DNA of 36,398 bases from Pseudomonas extremorientalis (lineage in GTDB: Bacteria > Pseudomonadota > Gammaproteobacteria > Pseudomonadales > Pseudomonadaceae): positions 1-36,398 of the forward strand of contig NZ_MDGK01000016.1 of NCBI RefSeq assembly GCF_001870465.1. The letters are read 5' to 3'. Below the pieces are notes generated by a model. That model ran no database searches, was not told the DNA's origin, and saw nothing but the letters and a program-made list of their open reading frames with translations. Made by a program: the position numbers and the translations under genes. Below, piece by piece: positions 1-7,729 of this stretch. The stretch's first letter is position 1; each line of letters starts with the position of its first letter.

Positions 1-807
1 CAACTGGTGACGTGCATGGTGGGTCGCGATATCCAGGACATTTACGACTACCGCCCGCGTGAGCACGGCGAAGTCGCGCTCAAGGTCGATGGCCTGCTCG
101 GTCCCGGCCTGCGTGAGCCGATAAGTTTCGGTGTGCGCAAGGGCGAGATCCTTGGCCTGTTCGGGCTGGTCGGGGCTGGGCGCACCGAGCTGTTCCGGCT
201 GCTCAGCGGCCTGGAGCGCGCCAGTGCCGGCAGCCTGCATTTGTGCGGGCAGGCGCTGCAACTGCGCTCGCCCAGGGATGCCATCGCCGCCGGCGTGCTG
301 CTGTGCCCGGAGGACCGCAAGAAGGAAGGCATCATCCCGCTGTCCAGCGTCGCCGAGAACATCAATATCAGCGCACGCGGTGCCCACTCCACGTTCGGCT
401 GGCTGCTGCGCGAGGGCTGGGAAAAGGGCAACGCCGACCAGCAGATCCAGGCCATGAAGGTCAAGACGCCGAACGCCGCGCAGAAGATCATGTACCTGTC
501 CGGCGGCAACCAGCAGAAGGCCATTCTCGGTCGCTGGCTGTCGATGCCGATGAAGGTGCTGCTGCTGGACGAACCGACCCGTGGCATCGATATCGGCGCC
601 AAGGCCGAGATCTACCAGATCATCCATAACCTGGCGGCCCAGGGCATTGCGGTGATTGTGGTGTCCAGCGACCTGATGGAAGTGATGGGCATCTCCGACC
701 GCATCCTGGTGCTGTGCGAAGGTGCGATGCGCGGCGAACAAACCCGCGAAGACGCTACCGAATCCAACCTGCTGCAATTGGCCCTGCCGCGCAGCGTGGC
801 GAACTGA
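1..807 (+). CDS. araG: L-arabinose ABC transporter ATP-binding protein AraG (3' part, runs off the left edge)
   Basis: ATPase of a carbohydrate-type (CUT2) ABC importer that powers sugar uptake at the inner membrane. Only the last 268 codons are present; the reading frame is open from base 1, so the start lies outside the window. What is seen is the second nucleotide-binding domain. It has a degenerate Walker A (LVGAGRTEL), as is usual for the second half of this family, an intact signature LSGGNQQK and the Walker B stretch VLLLDEPTRGID. The next gene, 9 bases downstream, matches E. coli AraH closely as I recall it, which fixes the sugar assignment better than this fragment alone. A ribose or xylose paralogue is the alternative. 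Confidence 0.9.
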   Translation, partial: QLVTCMVGRDIQDIYDYRPREHGEVALKVDGLLGPGLREPISFGVRKGEILGLFGLVGAGRTELFRLLSGLERASAGSLHLCGQALQLRSPRDAIAAGVLLCPEDRKKEGIIPLSSVAENINISARGAHSTFGWLLREGWEKGNADQQIQAMKVKTPNAAQKIMYLSGGNQQKAILGRWLSMPMKVLLLDEPTRGIDIGAKAEIYQIIHNLAAQGIAVIVVSSDLMEVMGISDRILVLCEGAMRGEQTREDATESNLLQLALPRSVAN

Positions 808-816
808 GAGACGACT

Positions 817-1785
817 ATGACTACTCAACACAACGTGCTGCCCACGGCGCGCAAGCCTCTGGACCTGCGTGCACTGCTGGACAACTGGGCGATGCTGCTG
901 GCGGCGGTGAGCATTTTCCTGCTGTGCGCCTTGCTCATCGACAACTTCCTGTCACCGCTGAACATGCGTGGCCTGGGCCTGGCGATTTCCACCGTGGGCA
1001 TCGCCGCCTGCACCATGCTGTTCTGCCTGGCGTCGGGGCATTTCGACCTGTCAGTGGGCTCGGTGATCGCCTGCGCCGGGGTGGTGGCGGCGATTGTGAT
1101 GCGCGACACCGACAGCGTCCTGTTGGGCATTGGCGCCGCCTTGCTGATGGGCCTGATGGTGGGGCTGATCAACGGCATCGTGATCGCCAAGCTGCGGGTC
1201 AACGCGCTGATCACCACCCTGGCGACCATGCAGATCGTGCGCGGCCTGGCGTACATCTTCGCCAACGGCAAGGCGGTGGGGGTGTCCCAGGAGCAGTTCT
1301 TCATTTTCGGCAACGGCCAGTTGCTGGGGGTGCCGGTGCCGATCCTGATCACGATCCTGTGCTTCCTGTTCTTCGGCTGGCTGCTCAACTACACCACCTA
1401 TGGGCGCAACACCATGGCCATCGGCGGCAACCCGGAAGCGGCGTTGCTGGCGGGCGTCAATGTGGACCGCACCAAGATCCTGATCTTTGCCGTGCACGGC
1501 CTGATCGGCGCGTTGGCCGGGGTGATCCTCGCCTCGCGCATGACCTCCGGCCAGCCGATGATCGGCCAGGGCTTCGAGCTGACGGTGATCTCGGCCTGTG
1601 TGCTGGGCGGGGTGTCGCTGAGCGGCGGGGTGGGGATGATCCGTCATGTGATTGCCGGCGTGTTGATTTTGGCGATCATCGAGAATGCGATGAACCTGAA
1701 GAACATCGACACCTTCTACCAGTACGTGATCCGCGGCTCGATCCTGCTGCTGGCGGTGGTCATCGACCGCATGAAACAACGCTGA
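817..1785 (+). CDS. araH: L-arabinose ABC transporter permease AraH
   Basis: Inner-membrane channel subunit of the arabinose importer, 322 residues, about the family length, with about 8-10 hydrophobic segments after a short polar N-terminus. Long stretches agree with E. coli AraH from memory, for example MRGLGLAIS, MLFCLASG, NALITTLATMQIVRGLAY and ILASRMTSGQPM, so the arabinose assignment is firmer than for most CUT2 permeases. The ATG lies 9 bases after the araG stop with a GAGAG purine stretch ahead, so the two are co-transcribed. The gene ends before an inverted-repeat element that separates it from the convergent epimerase gene. Confidence 0.93.
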   Translation: MTTQHNVLPTARKPLDLRALLDNWAMLLAAVSIFLLCALLIDNFLSPLNMRGLGLAISTVGIAACTMLFCLASGHFDLSVGSVIACAGVVAAIVMRDTDSVLLGIGAALLMGLMVGLINGIVIAKLRVNALITTLATMQIVRGLAYIFANGKAVGVSQEQFFIFGNGQLLGVPVPILITILCFLFFGWLLNYTTYGRNTMAIGGNPEAALLAGVNVDRTKILIFAVHGLIGALAGVILASRMTSGQPMIGQGFELTVISACVLGGVSLSGGVGMIRHVIAGVLILAIIENAMNLKNIDTFYQYVIRGSILLLAVVIDRMKQR

Positions 1786-1810
1786 TCCCAAGCCAAATGT
1801 AGTTCCAAAT

Positions 1811-1889
1811 GCGGGAGGGGGCTTGCCCCCGATAGCGGTGTGTCAGTGTGCATCGCTGTCTTTGACACTCTGCTATCGGGGCAAGCCCC
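1811..1889. repeat. REP-like nested inverted repeat between convergent genes
   Basis: An arm at 1817-1836 (GGGGGCTTGCCCCCGATAGC) pairs with 1872-1889 (GCTATCGGGGCAAGCCCC), with one extra C in the first arm. The intervening DNA also pairs (GTGTCA at 1840-1845 with TGACAC at 1863-1868). It lies between convergent araH and the epimerase gene, where such elements commonly act as bidirectional terminators or mRNA-end stabilisers in pseudomonads. The core 'GGGAGGGGGCTTGCCC' recurs at the right end of the window. Confidence 0.75.
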
Positions 1890-1899
1890 TCACACAAGT

Positions 1900-3048
1900 T
1901 TAGTCCGCGGAGAATTTGAAGACAGTGTTCTGGGTGTAGGTCTGCCCTGGGTTCAGGCGGGTCGACGCAAACTCAGGCTGATTAGGCGCATCCGGAAAAT
2001 GCTGGGTCTCCAACGTAAACCCACTCCAGTGCTGATAGGTCTTGCCTGCCTTGCCCTTCACCGACCCATCGAGGAAGTTGCTGGTATAGAACTGCACCCC
2101 AGGCTCGGTGGTAAACAGCTGCAAGCGCCGCCCGGACGCAGGATCATGCACCTCGGCCGCCAACTGCTTCACGTCACCCTGGGTATCCAGCGCCCAGTTG
2201 AAGTCGAACCCACCCTGTTTCGGCTCGGCAAATTTGAGCTGTGGGTGATCGTCCTTGATGTGCTGGCCGATCGGCGTCGGCGTGAGGAAGTCCATCGGTG
2301 TGCCCTTGACCGGCGCCAGTTCGCCGGTGGGAATCAGCGTCGCATTCACCGGCGTGTAATGGCTGGCATGCAAGGTGGCGACCTGCTTGAGGATGTCGCC
2401 ATTGCCCGCGCCGGCCAGGTTGAAGTAGCTGTGGTTGGTGAGGTTGAGCACCGTCGGTTTGTCGGTGGTGGCGCTGTAGTCTATGTGCAGTTCGTTGTTG
2501 TCGTTGAGGCGGTAGGTGACTTCGGTCTTCAGGTTGCCGGGGAAGCCCATCTCGCCGTCCTTGGACAGGTAGGTGAGGGTCACGCCGACCGAGTCCTTGG
2601 CCTTGACCGGCGTGGCTTTCCACACCCGCTTGTCGAAGCCCTGGGCGCCGCCATGCAGCGAGTTGGGGCCGTCGTTGAGTGGCACCTGGTAGCGCTTGCC
2701 GTCGAGTTCGAAGGCGCCGCCGGCCAGACGGTTGCCGAAACGGCCGATGGTCGCGCCGAAGAACGCCGTACCGCTCTGATAGCCTTGCACGTCGTCAAAG
2801 CCCAGCACCACGTCGTCGAGCTTGCCATGTTTGTCCGGTACTTTCAGCGACTGCAACACGCCGCCGTAGGTGATCACCGTGGCTTGCATGCCATGGCTGT
2901 TACGCAGGATGTACTGCTCGACGGCGGTGCCGTCATTGGTTTTACCGAACGGTTTGTGTTCGCTGGTAAGGCCCGCCGCCTGGGCGCCGCCGCTGGCGAC
3001 CAGCATGGACAGGGCGAGGCCCGAAAGCAGGTAACGAGGGTGCTTCAT
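1900..3048 (-). CDS. Periplasmic aldose 1-epimerase (galactose mutarotase)
   Basis: Interconverts alpha and beta anomers of free aldoses, supplying the anomer used by the dehydrogenase or the importer. 382 residues, with an N-terminal signal peptide (Lys/Arg, then a hydrophobic core, AQA-A cleavage site near residue 24), so it should act in the periplasm. The expected catalytic residues are visible: His132 in NSLHGG, His206 in LTNHSYFN and Glu347 in FTLETQHF. An AAGGAAG ribosome site precedes the ATG. It is convergent with araH and divergent from the SDR gene, sharing a 137-base control region with it. The exact sugar cannot be read from sequence; arabinose or galactose fits the context. Confidence 0.9.
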   Translation of the reverse strand: MKHPRYLLSGLALSMLVASGGAQAAGLTSEHKPFGKTNDGTAVEQYILRNSHGMQATVITYGGVLQSLKVPDKHGKLDDVVLGFDDVQGYQSGTAFFGATIGRFGNRLAGGAFELDGKRYQVPLNDGPNSLHGGAQGFDKRVWKATPVKAKDSVGVTLTYLSKDGEMGFPGNLKTEVTYRLNDNNELHIDYSATTDKPTVLNLTNHSYFNLAGAGNGDILKQVATLHASHYTPVNATLIPTGELAPVKGTPMDFLTPTPIGQHIKDDHPQLKFAEPKQGGFDFNWALDTQGDVKQLAAEVHDPASGRRLQLFTTEPGVQFYTSNFLDGSVKGKAGKTYQHWSGFTLETQHFPDAPNQPEFASTRLNPGQTYTQNTVFKFSAD

Positions 3049-3104
3049 GGTCGAACTTCCTTTTGTTGTTTTGAGTGGAATAGTTCTACTAATGTGCGAT
3101 ATTT

Positions 3105-3117
3105 TGTCGATATGACA
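3105..3117. promoter_or_regulatory. Possible operator between the epimerase and SDR genes
   Basis: TGTCGATATGACA has TGTC/GACA arms around a near-palindromic ATAT, in an AT-rich stretch shared by two divergent promoters. FadR-type GntR repressors often bind sites of this shape. No regulator gene is present next to it in the window, so this is a weak call. Confidence 0.3.
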
Positions 3118-3185
3118 GCGAATTTATAGCCTTAAACCGCATTTTTGCAAAATAAAATAAGACTAATTAAGCGAGGCAACCTTTT

Positions 3186-3953
3186 ATGACCACTCATCAC
3201 CCCGTTTATCCCGACCTTGAAGGCAAGACTGTCCTGATCTCTGGAGGCGCCTCAGGCATTGGCGAATTCATGGTGCGCGCCTTCGCGGCCCAAGGCGCCA
3301 AGGTCGGCTTTGTCGACCGCGCGCAAAGCCAGGGCGAACGCCTGGCGGCTTTGCTGAGTTCGCGAGGGCACACGGTGGAATTCGTCAATTGCGACATCAC
3401 CGACGAGATAGCCTATAAAGCCGCCATCACTCGTTTCGAACACTCGCTGGGGCCGATCACCGTGCTGGTGAACAATGCCGCTAATGACGTACGCCACAGC
3501 TTGGAAGAAGTCGACTCGGAAATGTTCGACCGGCTCATCTCCGTCAACCTCAAGCACGCCTTCTTCGCCGCCAAGGCCGTGGTGCCGATGATGAAAAACG
3601 CGGGCGGCGGGGCGATCATCAACCTCGGCTCCGTCGGCTGGATGATGGCTTCCGCCGGCTACCCGGTGTACGCCGCCAGCAAGGCCGCCGCCCACGGCAT
3701 GACCCGCGCCCTGGCCCGGGAACTGGGGCCGAGCCGCATCCGCGTGAATACGCTGGTGCCGGGTTGGGTGATGACGGAAAAACAATTGGCGATGTGGGTC
3801 GACGATGCCGCCAAGGAACTGATCAGCCGCAGTCAGTGTTTGCCGGGGAGCGTTTTGCCGGAACACATCGCCAACATGGCGTTGTTTCTCGCCTCCGATG
3901 CCTCGGCGATGTGTTCGGCGCAGAACTTTATTGTGGATGGCGGTTGGGTTTAA
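3186..3953 (+). CDS. SDR-family sugar 1-dehydrogenase (L-arabinose dehydrogenase-like)
   Basis: NAD(P)-dependent oxidation of a sugar to its lactone, the entry step of the non-phosphorylative arabinose route found in many pseudomonads. 255 residues, a classical SDR. It has the cofactor motif GGASGIG near residues 20-26, NNAA after strand 4, catalytic Ser149, Tyr162 and Lys166 (YAASK) and the C-terminal FIVDGGWV. An ATG with a GAGGC purine stretch 10-15 bases ahead supports the start. It sits beside araGH and a mutarotase, which suggests L-arabinose as substrate, but galactose or fucose dehydrogenases of this family look alike. About 440 bases with no gene follow. Confidence 0.8.
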   Translation: MTTHHPVYPDLEGKTVLISGGASGIGEFMVRAFAAQGAKVGFVDRAQSQGERLAALLSSRGHTVEFVNCDITDEIAYKAAITRFEHSLGPITVLVNNAANDVRHSLEEVDSEMFDRLISVNLKHAFFAAKAVVPMMKNAGGGAIINLGSVGWMMASAGYPVYAASKAAAHGMTRALARELGPSRIRVNTLVPGWVMTEKQLAMWVDDAAKELISRSQCLPGSVLPEHIANMALFLASDASAMCSAQNFIVDGGWV

Positions 3954-4395
3954 CCGCGTCGCACCCTCCATCCGAATGTCGACTTCAATGGACTGCTCTT
4001 GCGCAGGAGCAGTCTGTCAACTCGCTTGTGCATATACTCCTCCCCCTCCCGCCAATATGCGTTAGCCGACGAATGGTCAGGCGCGCCAGTGAGCATTCGG
4101 GTGCCCTTCGGACCGGTCAGTCGAGCTGTCGGCCAACAGCTTGAAATCAAGACAATTTTGCCGATGAAGGCGTTTCGATCTGGTAGTGGATGTTAATTGA
4201 TAGTGTAGTTTTTCTTAAATGAAGGCGGGTTTTAAGCGGTCTATTTCGTTCTTATTGGTAGTTTAGGTTAACTATATGCGTTCTTGAACCTAGACATCTC
4301 CGAGGCGTCGGGCGTATGGTTTTGATCATTGGATCCGAAAGATCACTGCTCCATACCTAAGCCGCATCAGGCCCCGTTTCATAAGGAGATGAACT
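3954..4395. other. Long intergenic region upstream of the biosynthetic cluster
   Basis: 442 bases without a convincing gene; the short open frames here have no ribosome site or recognisable motif. From about 4180 to 4340 it is clearly more AT-rich than the flanking genes and contains a LysR-type candidate site (4259-4271). It is therefore the most likely place for the main promoter of the ridA-like operon. No terminator-like hairpin was found after the SDR gene. Confidence 0.6.
4259..4271 (+). promoter_or_regulatory. Candidate LysR-type binding site upstream of the biosynthetic operon
   Basis: TAGTTTAGGTTAA fits the T-N11-A pattern of LysR-type sites. Twelve of its bases (TAGTTTAGGTTA) match TAGTTTAGCTTA directly in front of the cluster's own LysR gene at 11 of 12 positions. 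It lies 125 bases before the first gene of the operon. The link to that regulator is inference. Confidence 0.45.
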
Positions 4396-4779
4396 ATGCG
4401 CGAAAGGTATTCATCGGGCTCCAGCTGGGAGGAAGTGTTCGGGTTTTCCCGGGCGGTTCAAGTGGATGACACCCTATACATCTCCAAGACGGGCGCACTC
4501 GGGCCCGACGGAATCATCGTCGCGTCCAATGTCGCCGAGCAGACTCGCGTCATCCTGGAAAAGATCAGCCGCATCCTGCAGGACGCCGGTTTCGCCCTCA
4601 CAGACGTGGTGCAAAGCCGCATGTACCTGACGCAATTGACGGAGTGGCGGCAGGCGGCCGAGGTCCATGGCGCCTTCTTTCGTGATATCCGGCCGGCGTT
4701 CACGCTGTTGCATGTGCTGCCTTTCGCCGAGCCGCAAATGCTGGTGGGCATTGAAGTGGTTGCCCAACGGAATCGTTGA
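4396..4779 (+). CDS. RidA/YjgF/YER057c/UK114-family protein lacking the deaminase arginine
   Basis: 127-residue Rid-fold protein, normally a trimer. Canonical RidA hydrolyses reactive enamine/imine intermediates of PLP enzymes and needs an arginine in the motif PARS/T near residue 105. Here the motif reads RPAFT, with Phe102 in place of that arginine, while the flanking LVGIEVVA end is kept. So it is a Rid homologue, probably not a canonical deaminase. Rid proteins of this kind occur in specialised-metabolism clusters with other roles. A strong AAGGAG lies 7 bases before the ATG. It is the first gene of the operon and its stop is 14 bases from the exporter's start. Confidence 0.85.
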   Translation: MRERYSSGSSWEEVFGFSRAVQVDDTLYISKTGALGPDGIIVASNVAEQTRVILEKISRILQDAGFALTDVVQSRMYLTQLTEWRQAAEVHGAFFRDIRPAFTLLHVLPFAEPQMLVGIEVVAQRNR

Positions 4780-4793
4780 CGGAGAGCGTTGAT

Positions 4794-5993
4794 ATGAGCC
4801 TATCAGACACGCGATTCGTCACGGGGTTTGTGGCTGTCGCCGCAGGGCTGTCCATCGCCAACAATTACGTATTGCAGCCTGTGCTGCCGGCCATCGCGGT
4901 CTCGTTGAACATCCCCGTGTCGGCCACCGGCTTGATCGCCGGCAGTACCCAGGTTGGATACATGCTGGGGATCATGCTGCTGGTGCCCCTAGGCGATTCG
5001 CGGAACAAGCGCAGCGTGGTCAGCCTTCAATTTCTGGTGTTGGGCTTGGCATTGTTGCTGGCGGCTTGCGGCACGCACCTGTTGTACATGATCGGCCTCG
5101 GTGCCGTGATTGGCGCCATGGCCACCAATGCGGTGCAGCTCAACGCCCTAGGCTTTCAGATTGACCCGAAGGGCAGCACGGTCGGGCTGGTGGGTGCCGG
5201 TATCGCCGCCGGTATTCTGCTGGCGCGGTTCATGGGCGGTGTTCTGGCTGATCAATTTGGCTGGCGTGGGATGCTCGTGGTGGTGGGGCTGCTGATGCTG
5301 CTGCTGGCCTTGGCCAGTCGAGCGGTGTTGCCCTATATCGAAACCCGGCGCAGTGCCAGTTATCGGCAATTGCTCCTCGGTCTTGCGCCTCTGTTCATGC
5401 GCCACGGGGCATTACGCTGGGCTACGTTATTGGGAGGCTGTTGGTTTTTGATTTTCAGCTTGTTGTGGGTCGCATTGATGCTCCACGTCAGCAGCGCACC
5501 TATGTCGTTGAGCCCTTCACAGGCAGGCATGCTCGGCCTGGCCGGGCTGGCAGGATTGTTGATGGCTCGGCCGGCCGGAAAATGGGCAGACAGGTGGGGA
5601 AGCCGACAGGTGATTGGCGCCGGCTTCGGCATGACCGGACTGGGCGTGCTTGTGTTGCTGGTGTTTCCCTATTCTCTGCTCGCGATTGTCGCGGGAGTGG
5701 TGCTGTTTGACTTGGGTTGCTTCAGCGCCCAAGTCGCCAATCAAACGACCGTGCTGAAAATAGATCCGCTCCAGCGCAATAGCCTGTTTGCACTTTATAT
5801 GTTTTTTTATTATGGCTGCGGCGCCATAGGGTCGATAGCTGCGCCGGTCATTCATGCTTATTTCGGCTGGGCCGGTATTTGTTGGACGAGTCTTTTACTT
5901 GCGTTGACGGGCGGCGCTGCCAACTACTTGATGCGTTCGCCTGGCGCCCGCGCAGTTGTCGAACTTTCGATTGCCGATAGTGTTGATAAGTAA
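4794..5993 (+). CDS. MFS transporter, probable product exporter
   Basis: 399-residue, about 12-helix major facilitator of the drug:H+ antiporter type. It has the loop 2-3 motif region GDSRNKRSVV and a paired FGWRGM segment after helix 6, as in YnfM-like exporters. An in-frame TTG exists earlier, but the ATG at 4794 with GGAG ahead is preferred because it gives the usual short N-terminus. Its place between the RidA-like gene and the assembly genes suggests export of the cluster's product or self-protection. The substrate cannot be deduced. A 160-base gap with no recognised feature follows. Confidence 0.85.
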   Translation: MSLSDTRFVTGFVAVAAGLSIANNYVLQPVLPAIAVSLNIPVSATGLIAGSTQVGYMLGIMLLVPLGDSRNKRSVVSLQFLVLGLALLLAACGTHLLYMIGLGAVIGAMATNAVQLNALGFQIDPKGSTVGLVGAGIAAGILLARFMGGVLADQFGWRGMLVVVGLLMLLLALASRAVLPYIETRRSASYRQLLLGLAPLFMRHGALRWATLLGGCWFLIFSLLWVALMLHVSSAPMSLSPSQAGMLGLAGLAGLLMARPAGKWADRWGSRQVIGAGFGMTGLGVLVLLVFPYSLLAIVAGVVLFDLGCFSAQVANQTTVLKIDPLQRNSLFALYMFFYYGCGAIGSIAAPVIHAYFGWAGICWTSLLLALTGGAANYLMRSPGARAVVELSIADSVDK

Positions 5994-6153
5994 ACTGCGC
6001 ACGCATCGCTAAGTTTTATAGATGGATGGACTGCTGGACTGCCAATGACTGTGTGGCGGGTGGGTTTAAACCGTGCCTGGATGCCGAAGGCATGCCTGAA
6101 GTTCGGCGTCTTGTGTGGCTCTTTCAATCGTTGTACTGCATGGGTACTTCACT

Positions 6154-7416
6154 ATGTTTTTCATACAACTGGCCGTTATATTACTTGCTTGTCACCTATT
6201 TGGTTGGCTGGCTGAGCGCCTTGGACAATGTCGCGTCGTGGGCGAGATAACCGCGGGTATCGTGCTCGGGCCAACGGTGTTCGGGCGCCTGGAATCATCC
6301 CTTGGTCAGTCCGTGGGCCTGTTTGAAACCCAGCACATCGGGTGGTTGGCGCATGTTGCCGACCTGGGGCTGATCTTCCTGATGTTCCAAGTCGGTGTGC
6401 ACATCAATCAACGACACCCCGAAGCATCGGCACAGGGGCGTTTCGCCGCCTTGGCGATTGCCCTGCTCGGGCTGGTTTTGCCCTTTGCCTTGGGCGTAGG
6501 CGTGGCGCTGGTTGCCCATGAACACTTGGCGCCGACCTATTCGAAATGGGGGTTCGCCTGGTTCTGCGGTGTTGCGTTAGCAGTGTCTGCGGTGCCGGTC
6601 ATGACGCGGATCGTCCAGAGCCTCGCCTTGCAGGAAACGCTGGTGGCCCACGTCACGTTGCGTGCGGCTGTGATCACCGACGTAGTGGGCTGGGTGATAT
6701 TGGGCGCGATAGTGTTTTGCTCCCGAGTGGATGGCAATCCCCTCGATGCTCGCTATTTCGCTGCGCAACTGTTGGTGGCATTCGTCGGTTTCTATGGCCT
6801 GACACGCTACCTGGTCATCCCCTTTATCCGCCGCGCCCAGGCGCGGGACGAGCACGCGGCGATCATGCCCATGGTGATCAGCTACGTATTGCTGTGTGCC
6901 TGGGTCACTGACTGGTTGGGCCTGCACTGTGCAATCGGAGCGCTGCTCGCCGGCTTGATGATGAAGCAGGTGCCTGAATTCACTCACTATTGGCGCAACC
7001 AGGTGGAAGGGTTTCTGAACTTTGTCCTGTTGCCGGTATTTTTCGCCTACGCCGGGATCAAAACCTCGTTCGCCAGCCTTGGCAGTCAGGAAAACCTGAT
7101 CTGGCTCGGCGTATTCCTGGTGTGTGCGTTTGTTGGCAAGTTCGGTGGCGCCTATCTGGGGGCGCGTGTCAGCGGTCTGCAACGGACCGATTCGGCCATT
7201 GTCGGCGCCCTGATGAATACCCGTGGGTTGATGGAGCTGATCATCCTGGCGATTGGCCTGGAACTCAAACTGATCTCGATCGATGCCTACACCATCCTGG
7301 TGTTCATGGCGCTGATTATTACTGCAACGACGACACCCTTGGTCCGGCGTCTGTTACGCCCGGATCCCCATGTATTTCTTTCGAAAGAAATGCTGCAAAC
7401 GCGAAGTTCTCACTGA
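6154..7416 (+). CDS. CPA2-type cation:proton antiporter
   Basis: 420-residue membrane protein of the Na+/H+ (K+/H+) exchanger family. It has about 12 hydrophobic segments, the typical early motif RVVGEITAGIVLGP and a late LMNTRGLMELIIL segment. The frame is open further upstream (GTG at 6115), but the ATG at 6154, reading MFFIQLAVILL, matches the usual start of the family; the ribosome site is weak for either. It lies between the exporter and the carrier-protein gene, all in one direction. Antiporters are unusual in such clusters; a role in self-resistance or in pH/ion adjustment during export is conjecture. Confidence 0.88.
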   Translation: MFFIQLAVILLACHLFGWLAERLGQCRVVGEITAGIVLGPTVFGRLESSLGQSVGLFETQHIGWLAHVADLGLIFLMFQVGVHINQRHPEASAQGRFAALAIALLGLVLPFALGVGVALVAHEHLAPTYSKWGFAWFCGVALAVSAVPVMTRIVQSLALQETLVAHVTLRAAVITDVVGWVILGAIVFCSRVDGNPLDARYFAAQLLVAFVGFYGLTRYLVIPFIRRAQARDEHAAIMPMVISYVLLCAWVTDWLGLHCAIGALLAGLMMKQVPEFTHYWRNQVEGFLNFVLLPVFFAYAGIKTSFASLGSQENLIWLGVFLVCAFVGKFGGAYLGARVSGLQRTDSAIVGALMNTRGLMELIILAIGLELKLISIDAYTILVFMALIITATTTPLVRRLLRPDPHVFLSKEMLQTRSSH

Positions 7417-7458
7417 CCTGTAATACCCGTTGTTTTCTTTGATAAAAGCGAGGTTTCC

Positions 7459-7728
7459 ATGAGCGTACATACCCGGCAAGAAGTTATCGCGATTCTGAAG
7501 AAAATTGTTTCCGAAAAGTTGGACCTGGATATCCCGGAGTCGCACATAAAAGAGGAGGCGGGGTTCTCCTCGGAAGTGGGCGTGGACTCGATTGGTTTTA
7601 TCGAATTGCGTTTTCAATGTGAAGAAGAATTCAAGATTAAGATCAGTGAAGAAGAGTTCGGGCCCGATAACTTCTTTAATTGCAAGACACTGTCTGACTT
7701 TATTGTCAACAAGCTTGAGGCTCATTGA
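7459..7728 (+). CDS. Acyl carrier protein
   Basis: 89-residue acidic, mostly helical carrier protein. The 4'-phosphopantetheine attachment site is Ser44 in GVDSIGFIEL, the classical position at the start of helix 2. It should hold the growing chain as a thioester for the ligase, ketosynthase and halogenase encoded next to it. The gene is strikingly AT-rich compared with its neighbours (37% G+C by hand count for 7621-7680, 40% for 7681-7740). A GAGG ribosome site precedes the ATG, and the ligase start follows the stop by one base, so translation is probably coupled. No phosphopantetheinyl transferase is present in the window. Confidence 0.93.
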   Translation: MSVHTRQEVIAILKKIVSEKLDLDIPESHIKEEAGFSSEVGVDSIGFIELRFQCEEEFKIKISEEEFGPDNFFNCKTLSDFIVNKLEAH

Positions 7729-7729
7729 A

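Noticed and set aside
1840..3129. 429-codon open frame on the plus strand over the epimerase gene
   Set aside because: Antisense shadow of a GC-rich gene: low-complexity Arg/Gly/Val/Gln-rich translation, no ribosome site, and the minus-strand protein is a clear epimerase with a signal peptide.
5994..6153. Small open frame or promoter between the exporter and the antiporter
   Set aside because: The short frame lacks a ribosome site and merges with the antiporter in another frame. No -35/-10 pair with acceptable spacing could be found.
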